Shown here one piece after another: positions 54,296 to 62,111 of a stretch of DNA of 64,000 nt. The first letter of the stretch is position 1. The number at the start of each line of letters is the position of its first letter. The position numbers and the translations under genes are program-made. The stretch lies in assembly GCA_963747315.1 (NCBI GenBank), contig CAVVEQ010000013.1:496001-560000 (forward strand), given 5' to 3'. The notes under the pieces were generated by a model. It was given only the letters and a program-made list of their open reading frames with translations. It was not told where the DNA came from and made no database searches. The stretch comes from CAVVEQ01 sp963747315. Lineage in GTDB: Bacteria; Chloroflexota; Anaerolineae; Anaerolineales; Anaerolineaceae.

Positions 54296-54649
54296 TTACC
54301 ATTTAGGTTCTTCGGTCAATTGGTAAGTCGAGTTGCAATACGGACAGGTGACAACCGGGGCACCGGCAACCAGGGTAACATCCTTAGGTCCCAAGGTTCC
54401 TCCGCAGGATGTGCATTTTAGTGTGTCCATAGACACATTTCCTGGCATATCAATATTAACCGTGATATTTTGTTCGGTCTCGGCAGCTTTCTTTCTAGAT
54501 GCCCAAAAGATAAGGCCAAAACCGATCAAAACAGAGATAATGCCAATGATGATGTTGCCGACAGGCGCACCCCCGCCGAATGCTCCCCAAATGAAAAGGA
54601 CTCCAAAAAAGATCAATATAGCGGCAGCGATATAAGCGATTGTTTTCAT
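54296..54649 (-). CDS. Small membrane protein with C-terminal zinc ribbon
   Basis: A 117-residue protein with two hydrophobic segments (~5-27 and ~32-50), a linker, then CTSCGG...CPYCNS, a zinc-ribbon pair with the usual knuckle spacing (~82-105). It is the first gene of the radical SAM operon, 23 bases before the DUF2207-like gene, with AAGGAGG before its ATG. It may help assemble or recruit the membrane protein; no function is known. Confidence 0.78.
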   Translation of the reverse strand: MKTIAYIAAAILIFFGVLFIWGAFGGGAPVGNIIIGIISVLIGFGLIFWASRKKAAETEQNITVNIDMPGNVSMDTLKCTSCGGTLGPKDVTLVAGAPVVTCPYCNSTYQLTEEPKW

Positions 54650-54674
54650 TTATCCTCCTTGAGACTCACTATAT

Positions 54675-54683
54675 AGTTTAGCA
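54675..54683 (-). promoter_or_regulatory. Extended -10 promoter of the radical SAM/Cys-tail operon
   Basis: On the minus strand TGcTAAACT lies about 26 bases before the ATG of the zinc-ribbon gene. Confidence 0.4.
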
Positions 54684-54739
54684 TTTTTTTGCAACTCTTT
54701 TTCATTCATTTGTTTACGAAGAAATTTGTGATTGGTTTC

Positions 54740-54749
54740 TGGCTATAAT
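54740..54749 (+). promoter_or_regulatory. Promoter -10 of ligA, leaderless
   Basis: TGgcTATAAT ends six bases before the ligA ATG and no ribosome site lies between, so the mRNA should start at or next to the start codon. Confidence 0.6.
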
Positions 54750-54755
54750 TAACGC

Positions 54756-56783
54756 ATGGCTGATTTTCTGACGATCAAACGAATTAATGAATTGAGAGAG
54801 AAAATTAATCTCCATAATCATCGGTATTATGTTCTGGATGATCCTTTGATCAGTGATTCGGAATTTGACAAATTAATGGCCGAACTGAAAGAATTGGAAT
54901 CATTAAATCCAGATTTCATAACACCGGATTCTCCCACTCAGCGATTGACCAACCAGGCAACAGAGAAGTTTTCAAAAAGTGAGCACCCAAGACCCATTCT
55001 AAGCCTGGCGAATGCATTCAATGAAATAGAAATTCTAGAATGGTTTGACAGAATCTCGAAGATTGACACGAGGGTAAAGACCACCTGTTTTGTGATGGAA
55101 CCAAAAATCGACGGATTGACCGTCGTTCTTGAATATCAAAATGGCATATTTATTAAAGGCGCTACAAGAGGTGATGGATTAATAGGGGAGGACGTAACCG
55201 TAAATTTACGCACTTTGAAAACTATCCCCCTCAAAATTCCAGTGGGATCCTCTCACATTTCACCACCGAAAAAAATCTTCGTGCGCGGTGAAGTCTTTAT
55301 CGAAAAAGATGATTTTGCAAAATTGAATAAACAACTTGAGGAAGCGGGGGAGAAAACTTACCAGAATCCAAGAAATACTGCTGCAGGTTCTTTGCGGCAA
55401 CTTGATCCCCGGCTGACGGCAGAGAGGCTACTGAAGGTTCTCTGTTATTCAATCATTTATTCCGACGGCGAAGAAATACAATCGCAATGGGATGCAGTTC
55501 AAGCCTTAAAAGATTATGGTTTTCCAGTCCCGGAGGGGATTAATCGGCTGGAGACAATTGAGGAAGTTTTAAATCAATTGCAAAACTGGTCGAAGAAACG
55601 CGATAATTTCCCATTTGAAATTGACGGCGTTGTGATCAAGGTTGATAATCTTGCGATTTCAGATGAATTAGGCGTGGTTGGAAAGGATCCCAGGGGAGCG
55701 ATAGCATTCAAATTTCTTGGACGGGAAGTGACCACAACCCTGAATGATATAGGCGTGAAGGTTGGAAGGACGGGTGTGCTTACACCATTTGCTATTCTCG
55801 AACCTGTCGAGGTTGGTGGTGTCATTGTACGCCAAGCCACTTTGCATAACTTTGATTTCATAAAAGAAAAAGATATCCGGATAGGGGATAAAGTGCTTCT
55901 AAAGAGGGCAGGGGATGTTATCCCTTATGTTATCGGTCCGATTAAGGATTCCCGGACAGGCATGGAGCGGGAATACAAAATGCCTGATAAATGTCCATCA
56001 TGTGGAGATTCGCTGGAGCATTACGAAAGTGAAGTAGCATGGTATTGCGGGAACTCGGCATGCCCGGCACAACTGGTCAGAAACATTGAGCATTTCGTTT
56101 CAAAAAGCGCGATGGATATTGATGGATTGGGCATAAAAATAGTGGAACAATTAATCTCAGATGATCTCATTCACGATTCTGCTGATCTTTATCTGATCAC
56201 AAGAGACGATCTATTAAGGTTGGAGGGTTTTGCAGAAAAAAAAGCTGAAAATCTAATTTCTTCCATTATTGATTCCAAACAACGCTCTCTTTCAAGAATC
56301 CTCTTCGCATTGGGGATCAAAGGAGTTGGAGAAGTGATGGCATCAGATTTGGCAAAAAAATACAAGAACCTTGAAGCCATTGCCAGATTGAATACTCAAC
56401 AAATTCAGGAAACCCAGGGCGTGGGACCGAATATTGCCTTTTCAATTATTGAATGGTTCCGATCAGAAAAAAATCAGCAACTTCTTTCAAAATTTCACCA
56501 GGTCGGCATATGGCCAATCGAAAACATCGGTATGGAAAGTAACGAGAACAGGGTTTTGGAGGGATTTACTTTTGTCATCACGGGAACCCTGGCAGGTTTT
56601 ACACGGGATGAGGCGAAAGAAATGATCGAGAAATCCGGAGGGAAAGTAATTGATTCCGTAAGTTCAAAAACCAATTACCTTTTGTTAGGGGAAAATCCGG
56701 GATCAAAACACCAAAAAGCTAAAGATATGCGCGTAGCCATAATCAACATCGATAATTTACGAAAAATGATCGACAGGAAATGA
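54756..56783 (+). CDS. ligA: NAD-dependent DNA ligase LigA
   Basis: A 675-residue ligase joining nicks in replication and repair. The adenylation lysine is K117 in EPKIDG. The OB fold, the four-cysteine zinc finger (CPSCGDSLEH...CGNSACP, ~410-440), helix-hairpin-helix repeats and the C-terminal BRCT (~590-675, FTFVITGTLAGFTRDE) are all present. It appears leaderless. The rRNA methyltransferase gene starts six bases after its stop. Confidence 0.97.
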   Translation: MADFLTIKRINELREKINLHNHRYYVLDDPLISDSEFDKLMAELKELESLNPDFITPDSPTQRLTNQATEKFSKSEHPRPILSLANAFNEIEILEWFDRISKIDTRVKTTCFVMEPKIDGLTVVLEYQNGIFIKGATRGDGLIGEDVTVNLRTLKTIPLKIPVGSSHISPPKKIFVRGEVFIEKDDFAKLNKQLEEAGEKTYQNPRNTAAGSLRQLDPRLTAERLLKVLCYSIIYSDGEEIQSQWDAVQALKDYGFPVPEGINRLETIEEVLNQLQNWSKKRDNFPFEIDGVVIKVDNLAISDELGVVGKDPRGAIAFKFLGREVTTTLNDIGVKVGRTGVLTPFAILEPVEVGGVIVRQATLHNFDFIKEKDIRIGDKVLLKRAGDVIPYVIGPIKDSRTGMEREYKMPDKCPSCGDSLEHYESEVAWYCGNSACPAQLVRNIEHFVSKSAMDIDGLGIKIVEQLISDDLIHDSADLYLITRDDLLRLEGFAEKKAENLISSIIDSKQRSLSRILFALGIKGVGEVMASDLAKKYKNLEAIARLNTQQIQETQGVGPNIAFSIIEWFRSEKNQQLLSKFHQVGIWPIENIGMESNENRVLEGFTFVITGTLAGFTRDEAKEMIEKSGGKVIDSVSSKTNYLLLGENPGSKHQKAKDMRVAIINIDNLRKMIDRK

Positions 56784-56789
56784 GTTTCC

Positions 56790-57986
56790 GTGGGGTATCC
56801 TAAATTAATAATCAAACCGAATCGGGAAAAATCGATTCAAAAACGTCATCCTTGGATATATTCCGGTGCGATCCAAAAAGCTCCCGAAAATATCATCCCT
56901 GGTTCAACTGTTGCTGTTCACAGTTCGACAGGTGGTTTTTTAGCCCTGGCCTCGTTCAATCCAAAATCGCAAATCGCTGCCAGGATATTATCCTGGGATG
57001 AGAATGTTGAGATATCTGACACATTTATTAACCAGAGAATTCTCTCTGCATTAAAGAAGCGAAAAGAATTAAATATCGACGAATTGTCGGATTCATTCCG
57101 TTGCTTCTATTCTGAATCGGATGGAATCCCAGGATTGATCATAGATCTTTACCATGATCAGCTCGTTATTCAGATCACATCAGCTGGAGCAGAATTTTGG
57201 CGAACATCAATCATTTCAGCGTGTAAAAAAATCCCGGGAGTAGTTGGTTGTTTTGAGCGTTCAGATAATGACGTTCGAGAGCTGGAAGGTTTGAGGCCAT
57301 CAACCGGCGTAGCTTTTGGTGAAATAAATTCGGGACCGATTGAAATTGAAGAATGGGGAATTCGCTACCTAGTTGATTTAAAAAGTGGACAAAAAACTGG
57401 CTTTTACCTGGATCAACGCCAAAATCGAAAAAAGCTCCAGAAATACACGAAGAATAAACGAGTACTAAATTGTTTCTGTTATACAGGTGGTTTCACAATC
57501 AATGCTCTGGTAGGCGGGTCCTCGGAGACTATTTCTATTGATTCTTCGGGGGAGGCTTTAAAACTGGCTGAACGAAATTTGGTGTTGAATAATTTCTCAA
57601 AGGAGAACCTCATGTGGATCGAAGGGGATGTTTTCCATGAATTACGGAAATTCCGTGATAACGGAAGGAAGTTCGATTTAATTGTTCTGGATCCTCCAAA
57701 ATTCGCTCCCACATACCATTCGATTCCAAAAGCAGCGCGTGCCTATAAAGATATTAACTTATTAGCGTTTAAATTGCTGGATGACGGAGGTACGCTCTTC
57801 ACATTCTCGTGTTCCGGAGGAATAAGCGGTGAATTGTTCCAGAAAATTGTGCAGGGAGCCGCGCTGGATGCAAAACGCGAGGTATTAATTCGTGAAAGAC
57901 TTCAGCAGGATGTTGATCATCCTGTTCCACTTCATTTTCCTGAAGCAGAATACCTGAAAGGTTTGATATGCACAGTACAGGAATGA
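56790..57986 (+). CDS. Class I SAM-dependent rRNA methyltransferase (RlmI/RlmK-like)
   Basis: A 398-residue protein with an N-terminal PUA domain (RHPWIYSGAI), a central domain and a Rossmann methyltransferase with VLNCFCYTGGFTINAL and LIVLDPPKFAPT (the NPPY-like motif). It fits the 23S rRNA m5C methyltransferase group. GTG start six bases after ligA. A strong hairpin terminator follows. Confidence 0.88.
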   Translation: MGYPKLIIKPNREKSIQKRHPWIYSGAIQKAPENIIPGSTVAVHSSTGGFLALASFNPKSQIAARILSWDENVEISDTFINQRILSALKKRKELNIDELSDSFRCFYSESDGIPGLIIDLYHDQLVIQITSAGAEFWRTSIISACKKIPGVVGCFERSDNDVRELEGLRPSTGVAFGEINSGPIEIEEWGIRYLVDLKSGQKTGFYLDQRQNRKKLQKYTKNKRVLNCFCYTGGFTINALVGGSSETISIDSSGEALKLAERNLVLNNFSKENLMWIEGDVFHELRKFRDNGRKFDLIVLDPPKFAPTYHSIPKAARAYKDINLLAFKLLDDGGTLFTFSCSGGISGELFQKIVQGAALDAKREVLIRERLQQDVDHPVPLHFPEAEYLKGLICTVQE

Positions 57987-58012
57987 AAAAGCCAGGAAAT
58001 TCCTGGCATTTT
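57984..58012. terminator. Bidirectional terminator between the rRNA methyltransferase gene and ssrA
   Basis: GCCAGGA and TCCTGGC form a tight stem, with A runs on the left and T-rich sequence on the right, serving both converging transcripts. Confidence 0.78.
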
Positions 58013-58017
58013 CAAAG

Positions 58018-58409
58018 TGGAGATGGCGGGAATTGAACCCGCGTCCGAAAGATTAGATCTCCAGATATCTACGAGCGTAGTTGATCATGAATTTCGCCGG
58101 TTTCACCATGATCGACAGAACGAGAAACCAGCCAGCCGCAAGGACCCGAGAGCCCTCTTTCGTGCAATCCGCGGCAAACTGCACGGCACCAGCGCTTTGT
58201 GACGCCCGACCCTTTTACCGGCGCAGGAGCGGAAAAGGCGGACGTGACCTCACGAGGAGATCATTTGCGCTCTTTCTGGCTTATGCAGCCAGGGGAAGAG
58301 CAGCATATTGAGTGCGGTTGGCACTTAAGTTTTGTGCGGATTTATCGAGTTCGGCACCTCTCGGCTCGCAATCCGGGACCAGCCTCCTCCGTCGAAGCCT
58401 GTCATCCCC
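58018..58409 (-). ncRNA. ssrA: Transfer-messenger RNA (tmRNA)
   Basis: About 392 bases. The 5' end GGGGATGACAGGCTTCGAC pairs with 3' CATCTCC, and the 3' part carries the tRNA-like T arm (GGTTCAATTCC). The tag reading frame runs from 58322 to a TAA at 58281-58283 and encodes ANRTQYAALPLAA, ending in the LAA degradation signal for ClpXP-type proteases. CCA is not encoded. A -10 lies nine bases upstream. Confidence 0.96.
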
Positions 58410-58418
58410 GATAGTTTG

Positions 58419-58424
58419 ATTGTA
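58419..58424 (-). promoter_or_regulatory. -10 element of ssrA
   Basis: TACAAT on the minus strand, nine bases before the tmRNA 5' end. Confidence 0.4.
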
Positions 58425-58453
58425 TGCCATAATTGAGGAAACTTCAAGAGGAG

Positions 58454-58527
58454 TGGGCGGGACAGGACTCGAACCTGCGACCCCAGCTGTGTAAAAGCTG
58501 TGCTCTAACCAACTGAGCTACCCGCCC
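58454..58527 (-). tRNA. tRNA-Val (TAC)
   Basis: Acceptor GGGCGGG/CCCGCCC, anticodon stem CAGCT/AGCTG with loop TTTACAC giving TAC, and T-loop GTTCGAGTC. CCA not encoded. A TATAAT on the minus strand (58537-58542) lies nine bases upstream. Confidence 0.95.
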
Positions 58528-58586
58528 ATTATCTTAATTATAACGCAAGCTATTATGTTTATAAAGAATATATCGGAGTTTGAAAA

Positions 58587-59356
58587 ATGAAATATGTCCG
58601 GTTTATGGAAAAGAATCACCATGTTTCGTACGGATGGGTTCACGAAGATGAAATAGGAGTGATAACTGGCGATTTATTTGGTGATTATCGAAGATTGGAA
58701 TCCTATACTTCAAAAACCCTAATAAACCTGCTATCTCCTGTAATCCCGGGCAAAATTATCGGGGTGGGGAGAAATTTTCGAGAGCATGCGATTGAACAGG
58801 GGGTTGAAGTACCTGAAATCCCTTTGATCTTTCTAAAACCTCCATCAAGTGTTATCGGACCAGAAGCGGAAATCGAATTACCCCCGCAATCAAAGGAAGT
58901 CGTCCATGAGGCGGAACTAGCCTTGGTGATTGGAAAGAAAGGCAGGTGGATTCACCCCGAGGATGCAAATTCTTTCATTTTTGGTTACACCCTGGCAAAT
59001 GATGTGACAGCTAGAGACTTGCAGCGTAGAGATGGGCAATGGACAAGGGGGAAAGGATTTGACACTTTTTGTTGCCTCGGACCATGGATTGAAACAGACC
59101 TGGATGTCGCAGACACATTGGTCACTTGCAGGGTAAACGGAGAGCTTCGCCAAATGGCTTCCACTAAGGAAATGGTTTTTACGATCCCACAATTGATAGC
59201 ATACATTTCTTCGATAATGACACTTTTACCAGGGGATGTGATAATGACTGGAACCCCAGCTGGTTCCGGTCCGTTAAACCCGGAGACCTCGTGGAGGTAA
59301 GCGTGGAAGGGATTGGGTCCTTGGTGAACCGGGTGATCGCTTTCGGGGGAGAATGA
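58587..59356 (+). pseudogene. Fumarylacetoacetate hydrolase-family protein, late frameshift
   Basis: An FAH-fold hydrolase/isomerase with IGVGRNFREHA, metal ligands in HEAELALVIGKKG and ANDVTARDLQRRDGQW, and MTGTPAG near the end. The frame goes out of register near 59271, where a lost G (CCG-GTT read as CCGTT) would restore GPVKPGDLVEV and a normal end at 59356, about 256 residues. Only the last ~25 residues are affected. Family members cleave or decarboxylate 2-oxo-acid-type substrates; the substrate is unknown. Confidence 0.85.
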
Positions 59357-59366
59357 AAAACCGGCA

Positions 59367-59375
59367 TGGTATAAT
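59367..59375 (+). promoter_or_regulatory. Extended -10 promoter of the yebC-ruv run
   Basis: TGgTATAAT in the string GCATGGTATAAT, identical to the mreB promoter string. Confidence 0.6.
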
Positions 59376-59418
59376 TTTTTTTATCTGTGAAATATTCCAA
59401 TCTATGTGAGGATTCCAC

Positions 59419-60174
59419 ATGTCAGGACACTCCAAGTGGGCGACAATTAAGCGAAAAAAAGGCGCAGCGGATGCCAAACGCGGTCAAGCATTTACCAGAC
59501 TGACCCGTGAAATTGTGATGGCTGCGAGGGAAGGCGGTGGAGATACCGACAGCAACTTCCGGTTGAGGATAGCGGTTGAAAAAGCCCGCGGGGAAAACAT
59601 GCCCAAGGATAATATTGAACGGGCGATTAAACGGGGAACGGGTGATAGCAAAGACGGTGAAGTGTTTGAGCAGATTACCTATGAAGGCTACGGCCCGAAC
59701 GGTGTTGCTATGATGATCGAGTGTGTGACTGAGAATAAAAATCGAACCGTCGCCGAAGTTCGGCATGTTTTAACCAAGGCTGGTGGCAACCTGGGCGAAA
59801 GCGGATCAGTCGGTTGGCAGTTTAAACGCATGGCATATTTTGCGATACCAGCAAAAAAGTATGAATTCGATAAGGTATTCGAAGTGGCCATTGATGGGAA
59901 TGCCGAGGATTGCACGAGCGATGATGACACGATAGAAATTCTTGCATCGGTAGAGAATTTTAAGATTCTGAGCGATAACCTTCAGAAAAACAAGATCCAG
60001 CCTCAGGATGCAGAATTGCGCATGCTCCCAAACCAGGAGATGGAACTTAGTGTTGAAGACACACTTCAGGTATTGCGGACAATTGATTCGTTGGAGGAAC
60101 TGGACGATGTCCAAAATGTATTCTCCAATCTCAAAATCAGCGATGAGGCAATGGCTGCTCTGGATGCGGGTTAG
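59419..60174 (+). CDS. yebC: YebC/PmpR-family protein
   Basis: A 251-residue protein with the family signature MSGHSKWATIKRKKGAADAKRG split over the N-terminus, DNIERAIKRGTG and YEGYGPNGVAMM. Members act as regulators or help translation of difficult sequences. ATG with GAGGA upstream. ruvC starts three bases after its stop, an arrangement common in bacteria. Confidence 0.94.
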   Translation: MSGHSKWATIKRKKGAADAKRGQAFTRLTREIVMAAREGGGDTDSNFRLRIAVEKARGENMPKDNIERAIKRGTGDSKDGEVFEQITYEGYGPNGVAMMIECVTENKNRTVAEVRHVLTKAGGNLGESGSVGWQFKRMAYFAIPAKKYEFDKVFEVAIDGNAEDCTSDDDTIEILASVENFKILSDNLQKNKIQPQDAELRMLPNQEMELSVEDTLQVLRTIDSLEELDDVQNVFSNLKISDEAMAALDAG

Positions 60175-60177
60175 AGC

Positions 60178-60681
60178 ATGCTCGCTCTCGGGGTGGACCC
60201 TGGAACCGCGATAACCGGTTTTGGGCTGGTTTCTGAAACCAGTGATGGAAAATTAATCGCGATTGATTATGGAGTAATCAGAACACCTCAAAATGAGTCC
60301 GCCGGCGAAAGGCTGGTCCGGTTGTATTCAGGTTTGAAACACATAATTGATCTCCACCATCCGGAAAGCGGGGCGGTGGAGAAACTTTTTTTTCAGCGGA
60401 ACGTTTCCACTGCACTTGCTGTTGGGCAAGCTCGGGGAGTAGCATTGCTAGCCATGGCAGAAGTCAATCTTCGAACTTCTGAATATACTCCAATGGAAGT
60501 AAAACAGGCTGTCTGCGGTTATGGCGCCGCAAGCAAGAGCCAGATCCAGGAAATGGTTAAATTATTACTTGGACTGGATGAGATACCTCGACCCGATGAT
60601 GCATCCGATGCCCTGGCCGTCGCTATCTGTCATATCAACAGCTGGAGAATCAATTCCATTTCAAATGATGATCTCGAGTAG
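60178..60681 (+). CDS. ruvC: Holliday junction resolvase RuvC
   Basis: A 167-residue endonuclease that cuts four-way junctions. The catalytic acids are in LGVDPGTAITG (D7), AVEKLFFQRN and PDDASDALAVAICH. Length is normal. It overlaps the next gene and lies upstream of ruvA with a methyltransferase gene between. Confidence 0.95.
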   Translation: MLALGVDPGTAITGFGLVSETSDGKLIAIDYGVIRTPQNESAGERLVRLYSGLKHIIDLHHPESGAVEKLFFQRNVSTALAVGQARGVALLAMAEVNLRTSEYTPMEVKQAVCGYGAASKSQIQEMVKLLLGLDEIPRPDDASDALAVAICHINSWRINSISNDDLE

Positions 60682-61483
60682 ATCGAATCCAAAAATCAGG
60701 TTGATCAGAGACCTTCGTGATCGAAAGGCCCGCAAAGAAACGGGATTATTTTATATTGAGGGAATAAAACCGGTAGGAGAAGCACTTATTTCCGATTGGA
60801 TAATAAAAACAATCGTCATTGCTCCAGAATTGATAAAAAGTGATTATGCACATAACCTGATTAAATTATCTGAAGAGAAGAATCTGGAGGTTGTAGAGGT
60901 CGAAAAAGAGGTTTTTCAGCATATCTCTGAAAAGGATGGTCCCCAGGGAATTGGGGCTGTGGTTCACTCTCAAACTAAACCTTTGAATTTGATTGAGGAA
61001 ATGGGCGGGATTTGGGTTGGATTGGATTCGGTACAAGATCCCGGTAATCTAGGGACGATCATCCGAACAGTCGATTCTGCAGGTGCAAATGGGATCGTCC
61101 TTATCGGTCAATGCACAGACCCGTTCTCTTTTGAATCTGTTCGGTCCAGCATGGGTGCGATATTTAGTGTCAAAGTCGTTATTTCACCAATGGAAGAATT
61201 TTTATTGTGGAATTCGAAGACGCAAATTACGCTTGTGGGGACCTCCGATAAAGCAAGAGTAGATTTTCGAAAAGCAAGTTATCAAAATGACATGATCCTT
61301 CTGATGGGAAGCGAACAAAAAGGACTGAATCCAGCACTCATGGAATCCTGCACCTGCCTGGTTTCGATCCCGATGCGCGGAAAATCTGATTCACTCAATT
61401 TAGCTGTGGCCACAGGTATTATTCTTTACGAAATCACCTCACGAATTGGAGACGATATGCCTGGGATTGGAGGAAGGAAATGA
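60665..61483 (+). CDS. TrmH/SpoU-family RNA 2'-O-methyltransferase
   Basis: About 272 residues from the tandem ATGs at 60665/60668; the longer open frame upstream lies inside ruvC and is not real. The N-terminal substrate-binding part (RKARKETGLFYIEGIKPVGEAL) precedes the SPOUT domain with LDSVQDPGNLGTIIRT, MGSEQKGLNP and PMRGKSDSLNLAVATGIILYE, the knotted SAM site. It probably methylates 23S rRNA. It overlaps ruvC by 17 bases and ruvA by four. Confidence 0.9.
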   Translation: MMISSRSNPKIRLIRDLRDRKARKETGLFYIEGIKPVGEALISDWIIKTIVIAPELIKSDYAHNLIKLSEEKNLEVVEVEKEVFQHISEKDGPQGIGAVVHSQTKPLNLIEEMGGIWVGLDSVQDPGNLGTIIRTVDSAGANGIVLIGQCTDPFSFESVRSSMGAIFSVKVVISPMEEFLLWNSKTQITLVGTSDKARVDFRKASYQNDMILLMGSEQKGLNPALMESCTCLVSIPMRGKSDSLNLAVATGIILYEITSRIGDDMPGIGGRK

Positions 61484-62059
61484 TCGCTTCTATACATGGT
61501 GAAGTGATAAAAGTGGATTTTGATGGGATCGTGATCAGTATCAATGGTTTGGGAATAAAGGTATTGGTTACAGAAGAAACTAGGTTAAAACATAATCCAG
61601 GCGATAGGATATTTCTACATACTATATTTAATCGTCCGAGAAGAGTTGCTTGCTCTCTATGGATTTGAATCGGAAGATGAAAGAGAAATATATGTACAAC
61701 TGCTGAGTGTCAATGGGGTCGGTCCCAGGATGGCGCTTGGTATCCTTTCGAGTCTCTCCACTGACAATATTCGAAAAGCCGTACTAAGCGAGCAACCAGC
61801 TTTGTTAAGCCGGGTGTCGGGTGTTGGCAATAAAACTGCGCAAAAAATCATCCTTCACCTTCAGGGGAAAATACGGGTTGATGCAGGACTAATGGAAACA
61901 CTATCCTTCAAAGATGTGGATAGCGAAGTTATCGAAGCGCTAACCGGCCTGGGGTATTCGGTAATCGAAGCTCAATCCGCGCTTCAGTCTATTCCGAAGG
62001 ATACCCCGGATGATCTTGAAACAAGGCTTCGACTAGCCCTTCAATATTTTTCCACTTGA
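61480..62059 (+). pseudogene. ruvA: Holliday junction branch-migration protein RuvA, one frameshift
   Basis: Binds four-way junctions with RuvB. The OB-fold part (IHGEVIKVDFDGIVISINGLG) and the helix-hairpin-helix and C-terminal parts (LYGFESEDEREIYVQLL, GVGPRMALGILS, GVGNKTAQKIIL) are in different frames, separated by one extra A at 61631-61632. Removing it gives FLHTIFIVREELLALYGF and a normal ~193 residues. A sequence error is likely because all motifs are intact. Confidence 0.9.
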
Positions 62060-62063
62060 CGGT

Positions 62064-62069
62064 TATAAT
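62064..62069 (+). promoter_or_regulatory. -10 element of atpA
   Basis: A perfect TATAAT about 43 bases before atpA, in the gap after ruvA, supporting separate transcription of the F1 genes. AGGAGATAGG lies just before the ATG. Confidence 0.45.
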
Positions 62070-62111
62070 TCGTCACCTCGAACTAAAGAGCGGATTTATT
62101 TAGGAGATAGG

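Noticed and set aside
58017..58414. Three overlapping open frames on the plus strand
   Set aside because: They lie inside the tmRNA gene on the other strand and have no ribosome sites or recognisable protein features.
60521..60664. Longer start for the TrmH-type methyltransferase
   Set aside because: The extra 48 codons lie entirely within ruvC in another frame and look unlike the family N-terminus.
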